Assembly (NCBI GenBank): GCA_948629335.1
Contig: CAPHZB010000019.1
Coordinates: forward strand, 1 to 8,107
DNA length: 8,107 bases
Direction: 5' to 3'
From: an uncultured Bacilli bacterium
GTDB taxonomy: Bacteria; Bacillota_I; Bacilli_A; RF39; UBA660
Shown here: one piece after another, positions 1 through 5,004 of the stretch
Layout of the letters: each line of letters begins with the position of its first letter
How positions within the stretch are numbered: position 1 is the first letter of the stretch
Position numbers and translations under genes: made by a program
The notes under the pieces: generated by a model
What the model was told of the DNA's origin: nothing
Database searches by the model: none
The model's input: the letters and a program-made list of their open reading frames with translations, nothing else

Positions 1-280
1 CCTCCTTTGTCTTACCAATACGACTTAGGACTGCACTTTCCATATCTAGAGTAATAACACCTAATCTTAAAGTTTTATCGTTGTACCTCTTACTATCAGA
101 TAAAACGATTAGTCTTAATACTTTCTCATAATCTCCATTAGGAATAAATCCAACATCTTCTAGTTATTCATCTGCTTCAATTTCATAATAATTTAGTTTT
201 AACTTATCATTTTTAATCATATCTTGAAGTTTATCAAAATATTCTTGTGCTTCTTTACTTGTCTTAGCTTCATGGTTCAT
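1..280 (-). pseudogene. Hypothetical protein, broken by an in-frame stop and cut by the window edge
   Basis: Reading leftwards from an ATG at 278-280 the frame gives MNHEAKTSKEAQEYFDKLQD and so on for 38 codons to a TAA at 164-166. The same frame then stays open to the window edge (LEDVGFIPNGDYEKVLRLIV, then a segment ending in LSRIGKTKE). The composition on both sides of the stop looks like real protein (charged, few low-complexity runs), so I read it as one gene with a nonsense codon, consistent with GAA or CAA changed to TAA. It starts two bases after the stop of the recombinase remnant, and no clear Shine-Dalgarno is visible. I do not recognise the family. It probably belongs to the same decayed mobile element as the recombinase remnant. 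Confidence 0.5.
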
Positions 281-282
281 AG

Positions 283-1016
283 CTATTTAGAACCATCAGA
301 ATCTTCAAAGATACTCCAATTACAAGGAACACCATATTCATTATGAAAGTTTACTAAATCAGCTAAAAAGCTCTTTCTGTACTCGATATATTTAAGTTCT
401 GTTTGCTCTCCAACTTTATCAACTTCAATGTTATCAATATAGGTAGCAATAATTCGTTTCATTTCTTCTCTTGGAGAATTAGTTAAACTTAAAATATTTT
501 CCATGATTTTATCAGGATAAATTAATTCATCAATCTTCTTTGTATCTTCCAACACTAACAAATCATTGGTAGTAAAATTAAAATTCTCATATTGTTTTTG
601 TTCTTTGATTTTCTTATTCAATTCTTCTATATTAAACTCAATAGATTTTAATTCATTGCCAAACTCATCCATTTTAACAATACCTTGCATATAAGCACTT
701 TTAATTCTATCTTTTTGCTTTTCTAATTATTTAATCTTTTTCGTAAATTTCTCGGTGTTATTATCTAATTTAGACTTGATAAAAGGGGTATAGTATTTAT
801 TGATTAGGTTATCTTTTTGAATCAACTCGTATAGCTGAATCAATAATCCATTTTTGATTTCTTCTTCCTTGTAGTTAGTTTTACATTTTTTGCATTTATA
901 GTAATAATATTTCTTTCCATTAGGTTTTGTAGTAGTACATCCACCTAAAAATCTTCCACAAGTAGAACATTTTAGTTTATTAGTAAATAAATTGCTACTC
1001 TTAAATTTTTTTTCAT
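283..1016 (-). pseudogene. Large serine recombinase remnant: start and C-terminal part kept, middle deleted, in-frame stop
   Basis: A good ribosome-binding site (GGAAAGGG) precedes an ATG at 1014-1016 that reads MKKNLRVAIYL, the usual beginning of a serine recombinase just before its Arg-x-Ser nucleophile motif. The frame then hits TAA at 972-974. In another frame, from about 1017 down to 283, the sequence reads ...FTNKLKCSTCGRFLGG..., a zinc-ribbon (CSTC, then KCKKC), followed by a Lys/Glu-rich coiled coil and a C-terminal segment (IIATYIDNIEVDKVGEQTEL). This is the C-terminal architecture of large serine recombinases. That frame carries one internal TAA at 727-729 (AAA TAA TTA GAA; a Glu codon is likely ancestral) and ends with TAG at 283-285. 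The resolvase catalytic domain and the recombinase domain are missing, so the gene cannot be active. The junction lies in an ATTTATTTA-rich stretch near 980-1000, suggesting deletion between short repeats. Confidence 0.8.
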
Positions 1017-1048
1017 ATTATCAACCCTTTCCGTAAATTTTCCTTTCG

Positions 1049-1082
1049 TTCATTTATTATAGATATTTTCATAATAAATGAA
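1049..1082. promoter_or_regulatory. Perfect 12-bp inverted repeat over the -10 box of the recombinase remnant
   Basis: TTCATTTATTAT (1049-1060) and ATAATAAATGAA (1071-1082) are perfect inverted copies separated by 10 bp. On the minus strand the left arm contains TATAAT (complement of 1056-1061), about 40 bases before the ATG at 1016, so the repeat overlaps the likely -10 box. That position suits an operator for a dimeric repressor. A simple AT-rich hairpin is the alternative. No strong -35 box is seen. Confidence 0.45.
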
Positions 1083-1185
1083 ATGTATAAAAATCTACCC
1101 AAAATATGCTTATTATCTGTTAAAGAAGTTAATTTTGTTAATTATTTTTTTAGTGTTTTGATAAATGATTCTAAGTCTTTCAATT

Positions 1186-1419
1186 CTATTTTTTATTTAA
1201 ACCTTCAACATACAATTCATTTGAATAATTAAATGCTAATAATGTAACACCTTCAATTTTTATTCTATGGGGTTCTACATAAGTGATATTAGTTAAATCT
1301 ATTGTTATTATGTTGCCATTGATTATCTTTGGTGTAGTATTACAAAAACTGCATACAAATTCAATTTTCTTTTTTAACTCTAAATCAATATGCAAAGGTT
1401 TAGTAATTATGCTCATCAT
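1186..1419 (-). CDS. Small hypothetical protein (77 aa), probably shortened by a homopolymer frameshift
   Basis: The start ATG at 1417-1419 is preceded by GAGAGG about 10 bases upstream; a second ATG follows directly. The product is soluble, with one CxxC pair (Cys23, Cys26 in FVCSFC) and beta-rich hydrophobic stretches, and has no signal peptide or membrane segment. I do not recognise the family. The stop TAG at 1186-1188 follows an A6 run. With one extra A the frame continues as IELKDLESFIKTLKK to TAA at 1142-1144, giving 92 residues with a typical charged helical end. The gene is therefore either slightly truncated or affected by a sequencing indel. It lies between tRNA genes and the recombinase remnant and may belong to the decayed element. 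Confidence 0.6.
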   Translation of the reverse strand: MMSIITKPLHIDLELKKKIEFVCSFCNTTPKIINGNIITIDLTNITYVEPHRIKIEGVTLLAFNYSNELYVEGLNKK

Positions 1420-1447
1420 AGCAAATCATCCTCTCTTTAAACACTAA

Positions 1448-1478
1448 AAAATCAACTTCTTTTTAGAAAGTTGATTTT
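1448..1478 (-). terminator. Terminator-like hairpin downstream of the tRNA pair
   Basis: AAAATCAACTT (1448-1458) and AAGTTGATTTT (1468-1478) form an 11-bp stem with a 9-base loop. On the minus strand the stem ends in a T-run continuing to about 1446, as expected for a rho-independent terminator of the tRNA transcript. It also separates the tRNAs from the small gene at 1186-1419. Confidence 0.65.
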
Positions 1479-1491
1479 ATGCTTAAATTCC

Positions 1492-1508
1492 AACTCTTTT
1501 TAAGAGTT
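1492..1508. repeat. Short perfect hairpin just 3' of tRNA-Leu
   Basis: AACTCTT (1492-1498) and AAGAGTT (1502-1508) pair around a TTT loop, 16 bp beyond the CCA end of tRNA-Leu. No T-run follows on the minus strand, so it is more likely a processing or 3'-end structure of the tRNA precursor than a terminator by itself. Confidence 0.4.
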
Positions 1509-1524
1509 CGAATGTATTTCCTAC

Positions 1525-1609
1525 TGGTGCGGGTGAAGGGACTTGAACCCCCATGTCGTAAGACACTAGATCCTAAGTCTAGCGCGTCTGCCAATTTCGC
1601 CACACCCGC
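1525..1609 (-). tRNA. tRNA-Leu (anticodon TAG)
   Basis: The 7-bp acceptor stem is GCGGGTG / CACCCGC. The anticodon stem CTAGA/TCTAG closes the loop CTTAGGA, giving anticodon TAG, which reads CTN leucine codons. There is a long variable arm as in class II tRNAs and a GTTCAAG T-loop. The discriminator A and an encoded CCA (1525-1527) are present. The length is 85 nt. It is transcribed after the neighbouring tRNA, 7 bp away. Confidence 0.96.
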
Positions 1610-1616
1610 ATTTTAA

Positions 1617-1693
1617 TGGTGGACCTTGTAGGACTCGAACCTACGACCGCCCGGTTATGAGCCGGATGCTCTAACCAACTGAGCTAAAGGTCC
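1617..1693 (-). tRNA. tRNA with CAT anticodon, probably tRNA-Ile2 (lysidine-modified)
   Basis: A 77-nt cloverleaf with acceptor stem GGACCTT/AAGGTCC, anticodon loop CTCATAA, T-loop GTTCGAG, discriminator A and encoded CCA. The CAT anticodon is shared by initiator Met, elongator Met and Ile2. The acceptor, D-arm and T-arm resemble the Bacillus-type tRNA-Ile2 that I recall, in which C34 is changed to lysidine by TilS to read ATA. The first acceptor pair is G-C, which argues against the initiator. Elongator tRNA-Met remains possible. Confidence 0.9.
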
Positions 1694-1715
1694 GCTTAAA
1701 TATCGCTACAAATAA

Positions 1716-1744
1716 ATCATAACATAAATATCCAAACGACGCAA
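1716..1744 (-). promoter_or_regulatory. Vegetative promoter for the tRNA pair
   Basis: On the minus strand TTGCGT (complement of 1739-1744) is followed after exactly 17 bp by TATGAT (complement of 1716-1721), a near-consensus sigma-A promoter. It lies about 23 bp upstream of the CAT-anticodon tRNA and would drive both tRNAs. Confidence 0.75.
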
Positions 1745-2000
1745 TATATTTCATAAAACTTTTTTAAATTTCCATAGTCATCAAGCAATAAAAACAAGGA
1801 TTTTTTTAATTTTATAGGATAACAAAGTCAAAAAGAACACCTTATCCCTTCACCAACTCATTACTTCTATAAAATGAACTATTTTTCATCAAAAAAGTTA
1901 TTTCACATACATATATTAAATTCAAATCTAAAATAATATCCCAAGAAAATAAAAAGAAATTTAAGAATATTCCTGTAGTATAAAATACCATCTCGTATAC
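1745..2000. other. AT-rich intergenic region, no gene seen
   Basis: I see no credible ORF or RNA gene here. The only structure is a weak inverted repeat, AGTATA/TATACT (about 1977-2000), just after the glycosyltransferase stop. It has no T-run, so I do not call it a terminator. Confidence 0.4.
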
Positions 2001-3089
2001 TTAAATTTCCCTTTCCTCTATACACTTCTTCTCAATGATTTCCTTATTTGCTTGTAAACGTTCATTTTTTTCATCAAATTTTAAAGCTTCTTTCACATAA
2101 AATAGCGATTCTTCATATTTTCCTAAAGCATAACTACTAATTGATAACAAATCATAAACTGTTCCGTCCCAACTAAATACCTCATGGATATAACTCTTTG
2201 TATGTTCTTTAATTTCAAGAGCCTTCAAACAATAAAATGATACCTCTACATAATTCTCTAACTTATATTCTAATAATGCTCTTTCAATATAGGGATCTCT
2301 TAAGTATGGCGCCTCCTCTATTGCTTTATCAAGCCACATTCTAGCTTCATCAAAACGATTTAATTTTATATAACTTCTTGCTATAAAACGCATAGATGCA
2401 CTTCTTTCATCCTTCCAGGTTGCTGATTTAAGATTTAAATGTTTAATCAATGTATCAATGCAGTCATTCCAGCGACCATAATACATATACTCTCTTCCTA
2501 AATAATGCATATTTCTGTCATCTTCTGGTTCTTCTTCCACAGATAACTCTAAAAGTGGTAAATAAGACGCCCGACTTTTTGTACTATCTGGATAATGCTT
2601 TACTAAAATATCATCCACTGTAATAATATGTTCCTCCTCACCTGTATAAGTAATAACTTCATGTACAGGATGTTTCCATATATAATTATCTAATGCATGC
2701 ACTTTTTCAATATAAAAACTTACTTTGGGATTGTCATTTTCATCTAAACTCCAATAATATGGATATCTAGCTTTAGTAGTATCTGGAAGCCATGCCTTTT
2801 CTAATTTTTTCCTCCACCCCTTTTCAAACACTTCATCTAAATCTGTACAAACACAAATATCCGTATCTCTAGGTAACATTTGTAACGATTTATTTCGTGC
2901 TACATCAAAGCGCCATGGATTAATTTGTTCTACCTTTACTGTTACCCCAAGTTCTTTTAACTTCTTAACTGTATCATCTGTAGAACCTGTATCAAGAACA
3001 CAAATTTCATCAGCCTCTTTCATCGAATTTACCCAACGTTCTACAAATTTTTCTTCATTTTTGCTAATAGCATAAACACATACTTTCAT
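2001..3089 (-). CDS. Family 2 glycosyltransferase with C-terminal TPR-like repeats
   Basis: 362 residues. The N-terminal half has a GT-A fold signature: MKVCVYAISKNEEKFVERWV at residues 1-20, the nucleotide-binding VLDTGSTDDT at 31-40, and a DxD-type metal/nucleotide-sugar motif TDLDE at 82-86. PVHEV at 141-145 is a likely acceptor-side motif. From about residue 190 the protein is a series of helical pairs of TPR type (YLGREYMYYGRWNDCIDTL, FIARSYIKLNRFDEARMWLD, ISSYALGKYEESLFYVKEAL), probably for acceptor binding. There is no signal or membrane segment, so it should act in the cytoplasm. The start ATG has a strong AGGAAAGGGG site 6 bases upstream. It is intact, unlike the genes around it. Its position beside two collagen-like genes suggests it glycosylates the Thr residues of their GPT repeats. 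SgtA beside bclA3 in Clostridioides difficile is a known parallel, but the acceptor here is inferred. Confidence 0.88.
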   Translation of the reverse strand: MKVCVYAISKNEEKFVERWVNSMKEADEICVLDTGSTDDTVKKLKELGVTVKVEQINPWRFDVARNKSLQMLPRDTDICVCTDLDEVFEKGWRKKLEKAWLPDTTKARYPYYWSLDENDNPKVSFYIEKVHALDNYIWKHPVHEVITYTGEEEHIITVDDILVKHYPDSTKSRASYLPLLELSVEEEPEDDRNMHYLGREYMYYGRWNDCIDTLIKHLNLKSATWKDERSASMRFIARSYIKLNRFDEARMWLDKAIEEAPYLRDPYIERALLEYKLENYVEVSFYCLKALEIKEHTKSYIHEVFSWDGTVYDLLSISSYALGKYEESLFYVKEALKFDEKNERLQANKEIIEKKCIEEREI

Positions 3090-3116
3090 ATTCTTCCCCT
3101 TTCCTAAAAAATAATC

Positions 3117-3130
3117 ATTATATCGTATGC
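3117..3130 (-). promoter_or_regulatory. Candidate -10 region of the glycosyltransferase gene
   Basis: On the minus strand the sequence CATACGATATAAT ends in a perfect TATAAT (complement of 3117-3122), 27 bases before the ATG at 3089. No convincing -35 box is present at 16-18 bp. The overlapping CATACGATA also fits the CATAnnnTA shape of mother-cell sigma -10 elements, so the sigma factor is undecided. Confidence 0.4.
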
Positions 3131-3207
3131 CATAAAAATAAGAAAATTTAGTTCATTTGTCCCTTATTCAAAAAAAATTTATAAAACCAATTTTCTACCA
3201 TCTTTAC

Positions 3208-3354
3208 TCAATAAATGCATTTACATTCAATTTGTTCAAAGGTTACATTTCCAGTTTCTTTATCAACAAACACTCTTAAAGTTTTATATTTCACTACTCT
3301 ATATCGGAAATATTTTCTATATTTATAGATTTTCAAACAATGTAACTTATTCAT
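3208..3354 (-). CDS. Possible small basic protein (48 aa)
   Basis: An open frame runs from ATG 3352-3354 to TGA 3208-3210. The N-terminal half is very basic and aromatic (KIYKYRKYFRYRVVKYK). The C-terminal part looks like folded protein (LRVFVDKETGNVTFEQIECK) and ends in CKCIY, with three Cys in all. No convincing ribosome-binding site is seen before the ATG. The recognisable part could be the tail of a once longer gene. No family recognised. It lies between the glycosyltransferase and the broken collagen-like gene, on the same strand. Confidence 0.35.
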   Translation of the reverse strand: MNKLHCLKIYKYRKYFRYRVVKYKTLRVFVDKETGNVTFEQIECKCIY

Positions 3355-3638
3355 TCAATTAAAATTATCTATTAAGAAAAGGAAGCATTTTTGCTCAATT
3401 CTTCTTTAGAATACTACTTATCCTAATCTATATATAATGTACTTAAAAAGAAAAAATCATTATAGAACTACATTATATATTATTTTTGAAAACTCTCTAT
3501 AATTAAGTGATATATAATCAAACCCTTTAAATCTTTTTTCAATAAAATTCCTATAAATTTTTAAAACATTTGTGTTCTTTTGCCCTTAAATCTTCAAAAG
3601 CAATATATAATGAAAATGATTTACTATTTCCACTTTAT
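3355..3638. other. AT-rich gap with a 12-bp inverted repeat and possible coding debris
   Basis: Perfect inverted copies of ATATATAATGTA lie at 3430-3441 and 3469-3480 (27-bp spacer). On the minus strand one frame from the end of the preceding gene to about 3460 is open except for one TAA (segments such as NKENGLNKVEIVNHF and KRFKGFDYISLNYREF). It overlaps the preceding gene's natural end in another frame, and its composition is what AT-rich DNA gives by chance, so I do not call a gene. Confidence 0.35.
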
Positions 3639-4096
3639 TTAATCCATTTTCTTTATTAATACATGAACATATTGCAAAAGGATAGTCCCATTCCCAAGAT
3701 TTCTGATTCTAACCTGTAAGTCTGCATCTTGATCAATATCTAAAACATCCGTAGTGGAAAAAGTCATATCGGAGATAGATTCAGGTTTATTGATTGACAT
3801 ATCTTGTAATAATCCCCATAACCGTTTTTGATAATATCAACAACTACTCTACTAGTAGCATTAGTTACACTCAAATCACCACAGAATGTAATTTCATAAA
3901 TTCCTTTTTTAACTTTTATTGCACTTGCAGAAACGGTATAAAAACTAGAGGAAGACGGAAAAATATAACTCCGTTTTACAGTCAAAATTCCTGCTTGCGT
4001 TCCATCATTAAAGTCAACAAAACACACATTAGAAGAATCTCCTGGTCCCGTTGGACCACAAGGTAATACAAAATCGAGAACATATTCGGAGTCCAT
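3639..4096 (-). pseudogene. Short collagen-motif protein with jelly-roll-like C-terminal domain, frameshifted
   Basis: The start ATG at 4094-4096 has an ideal AAAGGAGG six bases upstream; the longer in-frame extension to 4183 has no such site. The protein begins MDSEYVLDFVLPCGPTGPGD, with a very short Gly-Pro-Thr collagen motif. A beta-rich domain follows (CFVDFNDGTQAGI, then AIKVKKGIYEITFCGDLSV) resembling the trimerising C-terminal domains of BclA-type exosporium proteins. As written the frame ends at 3764 after YYKICQSINLNLSPI. Shifting frame near 3808 (one A missing from AAAG) gives YYKDMSINKPESISDMTF, then VLDIDQDADLQVRIRN and TILLQYVHVLIKKMD with TAA at 3639-3641. That is 152 residues with a proper final beta strand. 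The gene is therefore inactive at its end, phase-variable, or carries a sequence error. Confidence 0.75.
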
Positions 4097-4119
4097 CGAA
4101 TACCTCCTTTCCTCGTTTT

Positions 4120-4128
4120 TATTGTATG
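4120..4128 (-). promoter_or_regulatory. CATACAATA element upstream of the collagen-motif gene
   Basis: CATACAATA on the minus strand starts 32 bases before the ATG at 4096. It fits known sporulation mother-cell -10 patterns (CATACAmT of sigma-E, CATAnnnTA of sigma-K). An AATATT lies 10 bp upstream, too close for a normal -35, so this is only a candidate. Confidence 0.35.
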
Positions 4129-4276
4129 AAGATAGGGAAATATTTGAAAGTGCGTATGTGAAAAATTTAAAACCATAGCACAATTTTTTTTAGAAAGTGT
4201 AAATTCTTCCAAATAATTATCGTATCCCTGTTTTTCATTTATCATTAAATGACAATTTTTTTGTTATCTGCCATTT

Positions 4277-4308
4277 CTCACATTCCTATGGATAGAAGAT
4301 AATGTGAG
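4277..4308. repeat. 8-bp perfect inverted repeat in the divergent intergenic region
   Basis: CTCACATT (4277-4284) and AATGTGAG (4301-4308) are perfect inverted copies around a 16-bp spacer. There is no T-run on either side, so it is not a plain terminator. An operator or a remnant of an element end would both fit. Confidence 0.35.
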
Positions 4309-4376
4309 GCTATGAAAAAATTTTTTACTAAAAAAGTTCTAAATAACATTATTCCCATCTTGTTAGTTGAAATAAA

Positions 4377-4411
4377 AAAACACTCTAATTAAAAAAATTT
4401 TAAGGTGTTTT
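4377..4411 (+). terminator. Terminator-like imperfect hairpin with flanking A- and T-runs
   Basis: AAAACAC (4377-4383) pairs with GTGTTTT (4405-4411) around an AT-rich, partly pairing interior. An A-run precedes it and a T-run forms its end, so it could stop transcription on either strand. No gene clearly ends into it now; it may be left from a lost gene. Confidence 0.4.
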
Positions 4412-4738
4412 GCTCCTATGGCTAGTAACGAGATTTAAAAGAAGTCAAGTGTTCCATTTTTATTGAAAATTTCTTTCATTTATATATATTAGACTAGATT
4501 TTTAAATTTTATGCACGTTTCCGATTTGAAGATTTTTTTGCGAAGTAGAAATATTTGTTTTAAATCCAATATGCCAAATGGGATTAAACGGTTATCTGTT
4601 AGTTGTAATCTACAGCCTTTATAAGAAAGAGCTTATAATAAAATAAATCTATATTTATGCATAAGTTCACGAACTTGTAAAACACGATTGTTTTAGCATT
4701 TCCCGTGACATTTATTATTATACAGTTTTTTAAATCTT
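4412..4738. other. Intergenic leader of the collagen-like gene, small inverted repeats only
   Basis: I see no gene here. Two short perfect inverted repeats occur: TTATAAG/CTTATAA at 4619-4638 (6-bp spacer) and AAGTTC/GAACTT at 4663-4676 (2-bp spacer). The second lies about 100 bp before the collagen-like start and is shaped like an operator. Confidence 0.35.
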
Positions 4739-4747
4739 CATATTTTA
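4739..4747 (+). promoter_or_regulatory. CATATTTTA element upstream of the interrupted collagen-like gene
   Basis: CATATTTTA fits CATAnnnTA and starts 31 bases before the ATG at 4770, almost the same distance as the similar element before the other collagen-motif gene (32 bases). AC at 4722-4723 lies 15 bp upstream, near but not at the 16-17 bp typical of sigma-K promoters. Confidence 0.35.
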
Positions 4748-4769
4748 TTATTAGAAAGGAAGGGAAAGA

Positions 4770-4997
4770 ATGAATTGCTTAAATAATAATTGTGGTAATG
4801 GAGATTTTTCACAAGCATTAAAAAAGATAGAGCATGACTCTAAATGTAAACCAAGGTGTTGTATCGGTCCAGTTGGACCTACGGGGCCTACGGGACCTGC
4901 AGGCGGAACAACAGGCTCAACGGGACCTATGGGACCTACAGGGCCTACTGCAAAGCATAGAAAGTGGCACTTTATAGTAAAAAAAAGAAATCATTGA
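4770..4997 (+). pseudogene. Collagen-like protein, 5' part, interrupted at codon 61 by the serine-recombinase element
   Basis: The start ATG follows AGGAAGGG with a 5-base spacer. A short Cys-rich N-terminal region (Cys3, 8, 26, 30, 31; MNCLNNNCGNGDFSQALKK) leads into Gly-X-Y triplets (GPVGPTGPTGPAG, then GSTGPMGPTGPT). At codon 61 the collagen frame is lost and the sequence reads AKHRKWHFIVKKRNH to a stop at 4995-4997. The last 14 codons are element DNA, so the 75-residue product is a chimera. The natural continuation starts at 7927. Such Cys-rich collagen-like proteins are typical of Firmicute spore exosporium or cell surface, where the triplets form a trimeric stalk. As placed, this copy can make only a stub. 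Confidence 0.88.
4930..4970. mobile_element. Left attachment junction (attL-like), GC core at 4950-4951
   Basis: The left flank is collagen coding sequence (CCTACAGGGCCTACT), then the core GC, then nine bases, then AAAGTGGCA (4961-4969), one arm of the element's inverted repeat. The same GC and the inverted arm at the same 9-bp distance are found at the right junction. Confidence 0.85.
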
Positions 4998-5004
4998 AGA
5001 TTTC
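4979..5004 (-). terminator. Rho-independent terminator of the element's operon
   Basis: On the minus strand GAAATC - TTCAAT - GATTTC is followed by eight T (complement of 4979-4986). It overlaps the TGA of the surface-protein gene and lies in the chimeric tail of the collagen ORF, ending element transcription before it runs antisense into the collagen gene. Confidence 0.8.

Noticed and set aside
283..729. Use of an alternative genetic code for TAA/TAG in the recombinase remnant
   Set aside because: The same gene also lacks its catalytic domain, and intact neighbours end normally with TAA or TGA, so ordinary decay explains the stops.
1525..1693. tRNA genes as the attachment site of the left-hand remnant
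   Set aside because: The remnant is a serine recombinase, which does not normally use tRNA 3' ends, and I find no duplicated tRNA fragment in the window.
3794..4066. 90-residue plus-strand ORF
   Set aside because: It is antisense to the collagen-motif gene, has no ribosome-binding site, and its composition is that of a frame shadow.
4097..4183. N-terminal extension of the collagen-motif gene to 4183
   Set aside because: The extra 29 codons have no upstream RBS and would place a perfect AAAGGAGG inside the coding sequence just before ATG 4096.
3982..4245. 87-residue minus-strand ORF overlapping the collagen-motif gene
   Set aside because: It is another frame of the same region and lacks an RBS; the 4096 start has an ideal one and the collagen motif is in that frame.
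4312..4392. 26-residue plus-strand ORF (MKKFFTKKVLNNII...)
   Set aside because: The only upstream AGG is 2 bases from the ATG, and the content is what AT-rich DNA yields by chance.
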